Below are positions 14,384-20,449 of a stretch of 23,212 bases of DNA, piece after piece. This DNA comes from a virus. The position numbers and the translations under genes were made by a program. How positions within the stretch are numbered: the stretch's first letter is position 1; each line of letters opens with the position of its first letter. Where the stretch lies: the IMG/VR virus record IMGVR_UViG_3300037246_002490, positions 1-23,212 of that record; one strand, written 5' to 3'. The notes under the pieces were generated by a model. It saw nothing but the letters and a program-made list of their open reading frames with translations, searched no databases and was not told the DNA's origin.

Positions 14384-14476
14384 ATGTATTATCTTGGATT
14401 CGCTTTTGGTGCGTTGTTGGTGGCAAGCGTATTAGTCACCATAACAGTAATTACGTTCTGGATATTGTGGGATTAG
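14384..14476 (+). CDS. 30-aa membrane peptide
   Basis: ATG 14384 behind GGAGAAA. The whole peptide is one hydrophobic helix (FAFGALLVASVLVTITVIT...) ending in WD. Likely inserted in the host membrane. Confidence 0.6.
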   Translation: MYYLGFAFGALLVASVLVTITVITFWILWD

Positions 14477-14480
14477 AATA

Positions 14481-14561
14481 ATGGAATACATGCTATTCGA
14501 TAACTTGTCTGCAAGGCTAATGTTGTTACTAACTGTCTGTGCATACATAACATTATGTTAA
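14481..14561 (+). CDS. Possible 26-aa hydrophobic peptide
   Basis: ATG 14481 starts 4 bases after the previous stop. It contains LMLLLTVCAYITL. No clear Shine-Dalgarno, so it would need coupling. Confidence 0.35.
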   Translation: MEYMLFDNLSARLMLLLTVCAYITLC

Positions 14562-14580
14562 CCTTTTTGGAGATATTAAA

Positions 14581-14736
14581 ATGACAGCAGAAGAAAAATA
14601 CAGGGACATGCTTGACGAATGTTACCCAGAAGTAGAAATTGGATGCCTAACATTTTCACCAAGTAGAATAATTGGGGAACTCGACCCAATTGCTTTCAGT
14701 TGCGGTGTTTCTGACAGTGAATATGAAGACGACTAA
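14581..14736 (+). CDS. 51-aa acidic protein
   Basis: ATG 14581 behind TTGGAGA. The sequence YRDMLDECYPEVEIGCLTFSPSRII... with LDPIAFSCGVSD resembles short conserved proteins I have seen in phages and enterobacteria, with motif FSPSxx-x-LDPIAF. No function is known to me. The stop lies within a 14-base palindrome leading to P2. Confidence 0.65.
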   Translation: MTAEEKYRDMLDECYPEVEIGCLTFSPSRIIGELDPIAFSCGVSDSEYEDD

Positions 14737-14746
14737 AATATTTTAG
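14733..14746. repeat. Perfect palindrome CTAAAATATTTTAG
   Basis: 14 bases, covering the stop codon of the 51-aa gene and touching the hairpin at 14745. Confidence 0.4.
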
Positions 14747-14766
14747 AACAAAAAGGATTTTGTTCT
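14745..14766 (+). terminator. 9-bp hairpin joined to promoter P2
   Basis: AGAACAAAA-AGGA-TTTTGTTCT is a perfect 9-bp stem with a 4-nt loop; its last base is the first base of the P2 -35 box. It could end the P1 transcript. No T-run follows. Confidence 0.45.
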
Positions 14767-14793
14767 TGCAATTATCAAAATATGTTGTATACT
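14766..14793 (+). promoter_or_regulatory. Promoter, conserved family copy P2
   Basis: TTGCAA, 16 bases, TATACT, preceded by AAGGATTTTGTTC. The TGTTGTATACT -10 region is identical to that of P3. Drives the gene at 14836 and those after it. Confidence 0.7.
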
Positions 14794-14835
14794 ATAAGTA
14801 GAGAATAACAACAAAATAATTGGAGAACTAACAAT

Positions 14836-15093
14836 ATGTATAAAACTTGGAATACCATAGACGAACGGGCGAAAATCGAAGGTGCCGCAATTGCCGCTCA
14901 TAACAGGATACGCATTATCCCGAAAAAAAGAACGTCTGTGAAACGTCCTGATGTTACTGTTTTGGAAATCTTTGTCCCGATACGTAATTGTCTGCCGTCT
15001 ATAAATCTACGTCGTTTAGCTGCCAGCAAAAAGCATAGAGCAATTCTCGCCCGGCTGAAAAACCCGACATTATATAAAAACTTTAGGAGCTAA
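14836..15093 (+). CDS. 85-aa basic protein
   Basis: ATG 14836 behind TTGGAGA. The centre (RIRIIPKKRTSVKRPDVTVL) is very basic and the C-terminus (LRRLAASKKHRAILARLKNP) is a basic helix, suggesting nucleic-acid contact. Unrecognised. Confidence 0.6.
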   Translation: MYKTWNTIDERAKIEGAAIAAHNRIRIIPKKRTSVKRPDVTVLEIFVPIRNCLPSINLRRLAASKKHRAILARLKNPTLYKNFRS

Positions 15094-15097
15094 AAAC

Positions 15098-15388
15098 ATG
15101 ACTACAAAGCATAGATATAAACAGATAATGACTAAAAATAAAAATTGTAGTTTAACAGATTTGCCAACCGCAGACAGAACCAAAGCAATTGCCGAAAACA
15201 TGGACGGTCTATATAATTTTAGTCCATTAGCAACTGAACCGTATTTTAGTAAAATGGCATGTGAAACCTGCGGCACTAAACTCTATGGCAACCGCCATGA
15301 TTTCTCGGCAACTATTGGGAAACGCCATGATTGCCGTCGTCAAATTGTTAGTTGCTGCGTAGATTGCTTCATGTATTTATTTTGCTGA
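15098..15388 (+). CDS. 96-aa Cys-rich protein
   Basis: ATG 15098 behind TAGGAGC. CETCGTKLYG and, near the end, CCVDCFMYLFC give a Cys4-like cluster with HDC between, so a metal site is likely. N-terminal half is polar without motif. Unrecognised. Confidence 0.65.
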   Translation: MTTKHRYKQIMTKNKNCSLTDLPTADRTKAIAENMDGLYNFSPLATEPYFSKMACETCGTKLYGNRHDFSATIGKRHDCRRQIVSCCVDCFMYLFC

Positions 15389-15426
15389 ATTACGTCAATA
15401 ATATTTAAGACACTGGAGAAAAAATC

Positions 15427-15654
15427 ATGATGATTCTGAATTACAAGAGCAAAAAACAGATTAGGGAAAACATTGGAAAACCACTGGATTATACCGAAAC
15501 GAGTTTTTTCGGCCTTGAATATCTGACAGACGGTAATTTCTGCGGATGTAACAGGCCTTTTAGTCCTGAATATCCGAAATTCGCACAACGCAAAGGCCGC
15601 GAGTTTTTCGCATCCGTGACCATGCAAGGTGGTCTGATTTTCAAAGTAGAATAA
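15427..15654 (+). CDS. 75-aa conserved-type phage protein
   Basis: ATG 15427 (or the next ATG at 15430) behind TGGAGAA. It opens LNYKSKKQIRENIGKPLDYTETSFFG and ends FASVTMQGGLIFKVE; the first is split by me from a longer run. This start-and-end pattern is one I have met in small conserved phage proteins. A single compact beta fold is likely. Function unknown. Confidence 0.65.
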   Translation: MMILNYKSKKQIRENIGKPLDYTETSFFGLEYLTDGNFCGCNRPFSPEYPKFAQRKGREFFASVTMQGGLIFKVE

Positions 15655-15678
15655 ATGTTGAAAAACAAAAGATTTTAC

Positions 15679-15706
15679 TTGCATTAGCTGAAAAATGTTG
15701 TATACT
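15679..15706 (+). promoter_or_regulatory. Promoter, conserved family copy P3
   Basis: TTGCAT, 16 bases, TATACT, with the same 19-base upstream block as P1 (15667-15685). It reads into the 67-aa gene, the kinase-like gene and the Gp88-like gene. Confidence 0.7.
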
Positions 15707-15727
15707 TTAGATATGGAGAACAACAAA

Positions 15728-15931
15728 ATGAAAAACGAATTGAAAAACTGTTTAACCGTGCTGCAAAAAAGCTTCTATGAAAATCAAGCAGCTCATGCAG
15801 CGAAATTACCGGAGCTTTTCAACTTTCCGGATAATGGAGATTATTATCAACAAACCAAAGGCGTAATTTTTGGGATTCAAGGTTGTTTGAATTACGTCAA
15901 TGAGTTTTTGGGACGATTGGAGAAATCATGA
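15728..15931 (+). CDS. 67-aa helical protein
   Basis: Start at ATG 15728, with GGAG nine bases upstream; an ATG 33 bases earlier falls in the P3 -10 box and is excluded. Two helices surround LFNFPDNGDYYQQ. The stop overlaps the kinase-like start as ATGA, so the two are co-translated. Confidence 0.65.
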   Translation: MKNELKNCLTVLQKSFYENQAAHAAKLPELFNFPDNGDYYQQTKGVIFGIQGCLNYVNEFLGRLEKS

Positions 15932-16422
15932 GAAAATCAGATAATGTACGTATTCCAGATTTTTTGGCAGACTACAAATATATCGGCAAAGGCTGCGAAT
16001 GCAAAGTTTTCGAGATTGTCAAGCAAAAGCTTGTTTGCAAAGTCTATTATTCAGGTGCCGATGCAAAATATAACTATACGTTACAACGCATCGGATACCG
16101 AGCGGGTATTGCACCGCAACCACTGGCACTTGAGAATAACTACTATTTTTCAAGGTACGTAATGGCATGGGAAAAACTGGAAGTTGCCAAACATAAATCA
16201 TGGTATACAATTAAAGAACAGGTGAAATTCAAAAATTTTATAAAGAAAATAACGGAAATTTTTGGTGGTTATTGGAACGACGACCATAGCGGAAACGTAG
16301 GGATATTGGTAGTACGTGGTAGAAAACGTTATGTTATTATAGACTTCGGCGTAGCCGGGTTTGATAAAACTGTGTTAGGCGAATTACTAAGCGAAAAACT
16401 TGATGTATATTGGGATTATTAA
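15928..16422 (+). CDS. Minimal protein-kinase-like protein
   Basis: 164 aa, ATGA-coupled to the previous gene. Kinase core elements are in order: a Gly-rich loop IGKGCECKVFEI (G20xG22xxxxV27), the ATP lysine in LVCKVYY (K38), a hinge-like FSRYVMAWEKLE, a catalytic loop WNDDHSGN (D118-x-H120-x-x-N123) and IIDFG (DFG 139-141). The DxHxxN form is that of aminoglycoside-phosphotransferase/RIO-like kinases. Almost the whole C-lobe after DFG is missing, so it is much shorter than typical kinases (about 250 aa). It could phosphorylate a host protein or small molecule, or be a binding scaffold. The fold call is strong; activity is open. Confidence 0.8.
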   Translation: MRKSDNVRIPDFLADYKYIGKGCECKVFEIVKQKLVCKVYYSGADAKYNYTLQRIGYRAGIAPQPLALENNYYFSRYVMAWEKLEVAKHKSWYTIKEQVKFKNFIKKITEIFGGYWNDDHSGNVGILVVRGRKRYVIIDFGVAGFDKTVLGELLSEKLDVYWDY

Positions 16423-16424
16423 TC

Positions 16425-17057
16425 ATGGGAACGATAAACTACGTATGTAAACGCAGACCGAAATATTCAGGCGTTTTTAGTTTCGGTAACAGTAAACTGC
16501 CATACAGTACAGCAGTTTTTAACATGACAAGTGCTACAGATTGCCCGTCTTATAAACGCGGCTTGTGCCAGGTTGATAAACTACAAAACAAAGTACGTCG
16601 GTGTTATGCATTGCGAACCGAACGGATGTTTCCGAAAACTTGTTTGGTATATAAGAGAAAACAAGCTGCATATTGGGCAAAGTGCAGTAATTTGACTTTC
16701 ATTACTGATTTGCAAATTGCCACTAAAAACATGAAAACCATTACGGCTTTGCGATTCAATGAATCAGGCGATTTTCGTTCGCAGCGTGATGTTAAAAAAG
16801 CTGAAAAAATAGCAGCGGCATTACATGATTTCGGCGTAAAAACTTATTGCTATACTGCAAGACGCGACCTGGATTTTAGCAAAGTAAAATATCTAATTAT
16901 CATGGGTAGCGGGTTTGTCAAGCCAGGGATTAAAGGCGAATTTCGGGTAGTAAAAACAGCAGCAGAAAAACCCAAAGGGTTTGGAATTTGCTGCGGGGAT
17001 TGTACTCATTGCCGCCGATGTATTGACGGCAAAAATACTGTTGTGATTTTACATTAA
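16425..17057 (+). CDS. Gp88-like phage protein
   Basis: 210 aa from ATG 16425, just after the kinase stop; a TTG at 16410 has no site. Residues of note are CPSYKRGLCQV and RRCYALRTER near the start, the central ALRFNESGDFRSQRDV, and VKTYCYTARRDLDFS, which match the pattern of the Gp88 domain first named in mycobacteriophages (conserved SGDF and YTxR). The end holds CCGDCTHCRRC, a Cys cluster able to hold zinc or iron-sulfur. Biochemical role is not established. Confidence 0.72.
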   Translation: MGTINYVCKRRPKYSGVFSFGNSKLPYSTAVFNMTSATDCPSYKRGLCQVDKLQNKVRRCYALRTERMFPKTCLVYKRKQAAYWAKCSNLTFITDLQIATKNMKTITALRFNESGDFRSQRDVKKAEKIAAALHDFGVKTYCYTARRDLDFSKVKYLIIMGSGFVKPGIKGEFRVVKTAAEKPKGFGICCGDCTHCRRCIDGKNTVVILH

Positions 17058-17069
17058 AGGAACAAAATT

Positions 17070-17291
17070 ATGAAATTAGATAGTGGAATAGAAACAGACA
17101 GAGAAAAAAGAAAAATGGATAATTATCAGGCGGTTTCAATAGCAGAAGGTTTTTGTGATTTCGAACCAACAGAAGAGCAGCAGATTTCGGCCTGGCAACA
17201 CCTTATTGATACCGGATTGGCTTGGTCGTTGCAAGGCAGTTTTGGTCGAACAGCCATGGCATTAATCGAAGCCGGAATTTGTACGAAGTGA
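17070..17291 (+). CDS. 73-aa conserved-type small phage protein
   Basis: ATG 17070 behind AAAGGAAC. After a polar start, the core NYQAVSIAEGF, AWQHLIDTGLAWSLQGSFG and RTAMALIEAGICTK is a pattern I recognise as widespread in small phage proteins. All-helical. No known function. Confidence 0.7.
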   Translation: MKLDSGIETDREKRKMDNYQAVSIAEGFCDFEPTEEQQISAWQHLIDTGLAWSLQGSFGRTAMALIEAGICTK

Positions 17292-17425
17292 CATACGTTG
17301 CTGTTGCAAGATTTATCCTTGGCAGGTTCCACCGTAAGAATTGTGCCGACTTATGGTGTCGATGCCAGGCCATAAGTTGTTTGAGCAGCAGCAGTTATAA
17401 TAAACTTATAAAAAATATTATTTAG
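17289..17425 (+). CDS. Doubtful 44-aa ORF
   Basis: GTG 17289 overlaps the previous stop, but the only upstream site is a weak GAAG. The frame crosses a strong hairpin and shows odd composition (CADLWCRCQAISCLSSSS). More likely non-coding. Confidence 0.2.
17349..17377 (+). terminator. 8-bp hairpin before promoter P4
   Basis: ACTTATGG and CCATAAGT pair perfectly (with a G-U pair beyond) around a 13-nt loop, followed by TGTTTG. It lies 52 bases upstream of a consensus promoter, so it probably ends the P3 transcript. Confidence 0.45.
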
Positions 17426-17428
17426 TAC

Positions 17429-17457
17429 TTGACAAGCCATAACGAATTTGTTATAAT
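17429..17457 (+). promoter_or_regulatory. Consensus sigma-70 promoter P4
   Basis: TTGACA, 17 bases, TATAAT: a perfect consensus. It differs from the TTGCAT family and starts a new unit with the gene at 17493. Transcript start near 17464. Confidence 0.8.
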
Positions 17458-17477
17458 ACAGTTTGAAATGAAAATAC

Positions 17478-17495
17478 TGAAAGGGTTTGAAAATG
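17478..17495 (+). promoter_or_regulatory. Repeated ribosome-binding element, copy 1
   Basis: TGAAAGGGTTTGAAAATG. AAAGGG is the Shine-Dalgarno. Copies at 17681 and 17883 differ by one or two bases. Confidence 0.65.
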
Positions 17496-17693
17496 CAAAA
17501 CGAAAATAACAATTTAGTAAAAATGATAAAAAATCAATGTTCACGCTTTCCTTGTACAAACCCAGTGATACATGCAATTAGTGCCAAGGGATTTACTTTG
17601 AAAAGTTGTGATAAACATTTAGGGGCATTGTTAACTCGTTTTAATACAATGCACAAAACAACAGATAAAGATTTGAAAGTTGAAAGGGTTTGA
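17493..17693 (+). CDS. 66-aa Cys-containing protein
   Basis: Start ATG 17493; a TTG two codons earlier lies within the ribosome site. The N-terminus is Asn-rich, followed by CSRFPC and SCDKHLG, which could bind a metal. It ends LKVERV, with ERV-stop coming from copy 2 of the repeated ribosome-binding element. Confidence 0.6.
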   Translation: MQNENNNLVKMIKNQCSRFPCTNPVIHAISAKGFTLKSCDKHLGALLTRFNTMHKTTDKDLKVERV

Positions 17694-17697
17694 AATG
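17681..17697 (+). promoter_or_regulatory. Repeated ribosome-binding element, copy 2
   Basis: TGAAAGGGTTTGAAATG serves as the ribosome site for the gene at 17695 and also codes ERV-stop of the gene before it. Confidence 0.65.
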
Positions 17698-17895
17698 AAT
17701 GTTGCAGAAAAATTTGCTGAAGCTGTGAAAGAAAAGCTTAATGAACTTTGTTGGTATTGCAGACATTGTCCTAAAATTTCAGAATGTGAGGAACAGACAT
17801 CAAAGGAAGGTTTTGAACCACGTTATTGTCGGACAATTATTGAAGCTGCTATTCTAAACAGAAAAGATTTTATACAACCTTTTGAAAGGGTTTAA
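17695..17895 (+). CDS. 66-aa Cys-rich protein
   Basis: ATG 17695. CWYCRHCPKISEC and a later RYCRTI give five cysteines, likely zinc-binding or structural. It ends FERV, again encoded by the next copy of the ribosome-binding element. Unrecognised. Confidence 0.65.
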   Translation: MNVAEKFAEAVKEKLNELCWYCRHCPKISECEEQTSKEGFEPRYCRTIIEAAILNRKDFIQPFERV

Positions 17896-17899
17896 AATG
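17883..17899 (+). promoter_or_regulatory. Repeated ribosome-binding element, copy 3
   Basis: TGAAAGGGTTTAAAATG, serving the gene at 17897; its TTTAA gives the previous gene a TAA stop instead of TGA. Confidence 0.6.
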
Positions 17900-18040
17900 A
17901 GATTAACATCAATAAATTTGTGGAGTATTGTAATGGTTGGTTTGTCTGTGTTTTTAGGAATGTCGGGCAGATTAGATTGGTGGACGATTGCTTTTGTGTG
18001 GTTAATGGGATTTGAAATTAACCTTAAATTGAAGGGATAA
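17897..18040 (+). CDS. 47-aa two-helix membrane protein
   Basis: ATG 17897. Two hydrophobic segments (LWSIVMVGLSVFLGM and WWTIAFVWLMGF) are separated by SGRLD; ends with Lys-rich KLKG. A hairpin inner-membrane protein is expected. Confidence 0.65.
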   Translation: MRLTSINLWSIVMVGLSVFLGMSGRLDWWTIAFVWLMGFEINLKLKG

Positions 18041-18043
18041 AAC

Positions 18044-18130
18044 ATGAAACAAACGATTTGTGATTGCTGTGGAAAGGGTAACGCACAAAAATCCTTGATA
18101 GAATGTATTATTAAAATGTTAGGAGGATAA
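18044..18130 (+). CDS. 28-aa Cys-rich peptide
   Basis: ATG 18044 behind GAAGGGAT. Contains CDCCGKG. Its C-terminal codons LGG form the AGGAGG ribosome site of the next gene, and the stop is one base from that ATG. Confidence 0.5.
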   Translation: MKQTICDCCGKGNAQKSLIECIIKMLGG

Positions 18131-18131
18131 T

Positions 18132-19028
18132 ATGAGACTTGCCATTGGCAAAGATGTATCGAAGGCACGGACTGCTGCGGAGTGCATGGAAATTGCAGGA
18201 CTGGATTATGGACTGAAATTAGAACCAGTCTATGTGCAAGGCAAAGCCCTGGTGGACGGCATTCCGGTTATTGGATGTCGTGTACCAGAAAAATATGCCG
18301 TAGTTCGGCAAGACACTGTTGAGCCCATTGCGATTGTTGGCAATAAATATGAGGTTGTTCAGAACTCTAAAGTGTTCGGATTTTTTGACGGACTTGTTGA
18401 ACAAGGTCACGCAAAGTTTGTACGGGCCTACAGTACACACAACGGAGCAAAGGTTAATATTGTTGCCAACTTAGGCGATACTGTAATCGGCGGCGACCGA
18501 AGCGAAAAACGTCTGACGTTGCGTACATCACATGACGGTAGTTGTCGAATTACTGGCATACTTGAAGTGTATCGACTGGTATGCAGTAATGGCCTAATGG
18601 CGTACTCGAAGGAAAGCAGTTTTGCTGTCAAGCACACCAAAATGTATAGTGGTAAATTGAATGCTGCTAAACATATTATTGGTATTGCAGACCAGTACTA
18701 CCGTTGGTTTGCTGAACAGGCAGACAGGCTGGTTAATACCCCGATTACGCCAACAAGGGCGACGGAGTTAATCAAGTGCTTGTTGCCTGCTGCTGATGAA
18801 CAGGATGTTAGTACCAGAACCCAGAACCAACGTGAGGCCGTCTATAACTTGTACCATTATGGCAAAGGGAATAGCGGCAGCAGCCGTTGGGACTTGTACA
18901 ACGGTATCGTGGAGTTTGTTGACCACCACCGGAGCAAAGGTCGTGACAGGGAAACAGCGACTGAAACCAACTTGGTCGGCAGCGGTGCGAAGCTAAAACA
19001 ACGGGCTTTCGCTTTGTTGTCTGAATAA
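18132..19028 (+). CDS. DUF932 (phage/plasmid-like) protein
   Basis: 298 aa from ATG 18132 behind AGGAGG. The central section (YAVVRQDTVEPIAIVGNKYEVVQN, split here, then FDGLVEQGHAKFVRAYS) and DGSCRITGILEVYRLVCSNGL follow the DUF932/TIGR03299 pattern: a domain comparing with R..CxNxL and a C-terminal helical part with NLYHYGKG. Common in phages, plasmids and mobile elements, often near ssDNA-handling genes; function is unknown to me. The gene is less AT-rich than its small neighbours, suggesting a separate origin. Confidence 0.85.
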   Translation: MRLAIGKDVSKARTAAECMEIAGLDYGLKLEPVYVQGKALVDGIPVIGCRVPEKYAVVRQDTVEPIAIVGNKYEVVQNSKVFGFFDGLVEQGHAKFVRAYSTHNGAKVNIVANLGDTVIGGDRSEKRLTLRTSHDGSCRITGILEVYRLVCSNGLMAYSKESSFAVKHTKMYSGKLNAAKHIIGIADQYYRWFAEQADRLVNTPITPTRATELIKCLLPAADEQDVSTRTQNQREAVYNLYHYGKGNSGSSRWDLYNGIVEFVDHHRSKGRDRETATETNLVGSGAKLKQRAFALLSE

Positions 19029-19044
19029 TATAAATCGGTGATTG

Positions 19045-19066
19045 GTGGGGGAACGGATTCTCCCAC
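19045..19066 (+). terminator. 9-bp GC-rich hairpin after the DUF932 gene
   Basis: GTGGGGGAA-CGGA-TTCTCCCAC pairs fully with one G-U. It lies 17 bases after the DUF932 stop. No T-run follows, so it may attenuate or protect the 3' end. Confidence 0.45.
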
Positions 19067-19100
19067 ACAGCCCTGCAATAATATTTTAATAGGAGATACC

Positions 19101-19343
19101 ATGGTTAGACCGAATCACGTAACACTGTTTTTCCACCTTGAGGAAGTTGTGGAAATCAGACAGAGTGACAGCAAGGACTTTTTTACCTTGACTGACACAT
19201 CCGGAAATGATGTAGTGCTGTATGGTGACTGTCGCCAACAGTTATTTAATGAGTTTGTGCGTATTTTGCCGAAGGTAGTACATCCGAGAGCATTGCGGGT
19301 TATTACACCTTCAGAAAAGGAGATACAAGATGGAAAGAATTAA
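19101..19343 (+). CDS. 80-aa protein of unknown function
   Basis: ATG 19101 behind AGGAGA; an earlier in-frame ATG at 19038 would run through the hairpin and is rejected. Mixed alpha/beta: LFFHLEEVVEIRQSDSKDFF and LTDTSGNDVVLYGD, then a helix. No motif. Confidence 0.65.
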   Translation: MVRPNHVTLFFHLEEVVEIRQSDSKDFFTLTDTSGNDVVLYGDCRQQLFNEFVRILPKVVHPRALRVITPSEKEIQDGKN

Positions 19344-19536
19344 ATTTGAAGTGATTTTTAATCACAATGAACGTGCGTCATTAGATAGACCTGCATGGAC
19401 TTCGGAGCAATCGTCCGGCATGTTTACGGCATTCAATCACAAACATTCGATGCAGGGCAAAAGATTTAGAATAGACTTTAATTATTATATCAGACGTGCA
19501 GCAAAGATTTTGCAACTGCTGTCAGGAAGGCGGTAA
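19330..19536 (+). CDS. 68-aa protein of unknown function
   Basis: ATG 19330 behind AAGGAGA, overlapping the previous gene by 14 bases. A beta start (RIKFEVIFNHNE) and a basic helical end (YYIRRAAKILQLL). Unrecognised. Confidence 0.6.
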   Translation: MERIKFEVIFNHNERASLDRPAWTSEQSSGMFTAFNHKHSMQGKRFRIDFNYYIRRAAKILQLLSGRR

Positions 19537-19540
19537 TTAC

Positions 19541-19723
19541 ATGAAAGGTCAACCAAAAAGATATAACAACAGTGTATGTATGACAGAGGAATCAGGGCGA
19601 AAGCCAAATCCGTATTATGTAGAACCAAACGAAGAAGATGTCGAAGATGATTACTCTGAGGACAGTGATGCCAGTTGTGGTGGGCCACTTAGTTTCTTGC
19701 AAGAACAAAGGAGAAATTACTGA
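19541..19723 (+). CDS. 60-aa acidic protein
   Basis: ATG 19541 behind AGGAAGG. A strongly acidic middle (PNEEDVEDDYSEDSDASC). The C-terminus EQRRNY is encoded by the repeated CAAAGGAGAAATTACTGATG junction, much as in the HTH gene at 8234, which ends QRRSY. Unrecognised. Confidence 0.6.
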   Translation: MKGQPKRYNNSVCMTEESGRKPNPYYVEPNEEDVEDDYSEDSDASCGGPLSFLQEQRRNY

Positions 19724-19725
19724 TG
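19706..19725 (+). promoter_or_regulatory. Repeated ribosome-binding junction, copy 2
   Basis: CAAAGGAGAAATTACTGATG, one base different from 8711-8730, with the same stop-start overlap. Confidence 0.6.
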
Positions 19726-19980
19726 CCTAAGTTTAGCAAAAGAGAGAGAGAAGATAAGGCATATTGGCTGGCATTCAAAATGGTTTGTGAGCTTGGTGCC
19801 CGTGCACCAGCACAATTAAGGTTGGCTGCACGTGAGGCAAAGGCTGTTCTGGCAGACACAAAGAATCGTCACGCTGATGATGATAAGAAATGTGTTCGTC
19901 ACCCGCTGTATAAGGGTAAGCGAAAACCAAAAAATAATTGTCGTACTTGTTGGAGAGTTTATAATGCACTGCAAGAATGA
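19723..19980 (+). CDS. 85-aa protein with C-x-x-HP ... CxxCW motif
   Basis: ATG 19723. The N-terminal 50 residues are helical (REREDKAYWLAFKM...). The end CVRHPLYKGKRKPKNN then CRTCWRVYNAL is a zinc-knuckle-like motif I recognise from many short phage proteins (HPxYKxxRxP...CxxCW). Likely zinc-binding. Confidence 0.7.
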   Translation: MPKFSKREREDKAYWLAFKMVCELGARAPAQLRLAAREAKAVLADTKNRHADDDKKCVRHPLYKGKRKPKNNCRTCWRVYNALQE

Positions 19981-20227
19981 TAACAAAGGATATTGGTTAG
20001 GATTTTATAGGCCTGGTTGGGCAATGGGAGCACGAATAACAGTGAAAGACAAGGCTAAGAAGCTAAGTTGGATTCGTAGGAAATTAGGTACGTTGTTTGG
20101 TACTCGATGTCCTGCGTGTTTTTCAAAAGATTTCGAAGTAAACTATTTGCTTCATGCTGGCCGCAATTTTTGTAAAGATTGTGGACACAGGTGGGGCGAA
20201 GTATTAGCAAGGAGATATGACCCATGA
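19964..20227 (+). CDS. 87-aa zinc-ribbon protein
   Basis: ATG 19964 behind GGAGAG, inside the previous gene by 17 bases. CPACFSKDFE and FCKDCGHRWGE form a zinc ribbon at about residues 49-79. The first half is basic. It may bind DNA or RNA. Confidence 0.7.
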   Translation: MHCKNDNKGYWLGFYRPGWAMGARITVKDKAKKLSWIRRKLGTLFGTRCPACFSKDFEVNYLLHAGRNFCKDCGHRWGEVLARRYDP

Positions 20228-20448
20228 GAGCAATTAAAAGATTCGAAGAAAAAGTTGCACAATCTAAGTTGACTAAAATACAACATGGTCAGCGGGTGCG
20301 TGACATCAGAATAAATTATGTTCCTAAAGTTGGTGAGATTATAAACACCAGAATTTGCAGAGGATGTGGTTTTCGAATCCGCGGTGCTGGCCACCTGGAA
20401 GGTGCTCATCACAATGGCGTTGTCCCTGCATGTCACAGAGGGAGATAA
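20224..20448 (+). CDS. 74-aa zinc-binding basic protein
   Basis: ATG 20224 overlaps the previous stop (ATGA), behind AAGGAGA. CRGCGFRI, HLEGAHH and CHRGR at the C-terminus give a Cys/His cluster. Basic N-terminus. Confidence 0.65.
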   Translation: MRAIKRFEEKVAQSKLTKIQHGQRVRDIRINYVPKVGEIINTRICRGCGFRIRGAGHLEGAHHNGVVPACHRGR

Positions 20449-20449
20449 A

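Noticed and set aside
15695-15727. Earlier start for the 67-aa gene (MLYTLDMENNK)
   Set aside because: The added codons lie in the -10 box and start region of promoter P3.
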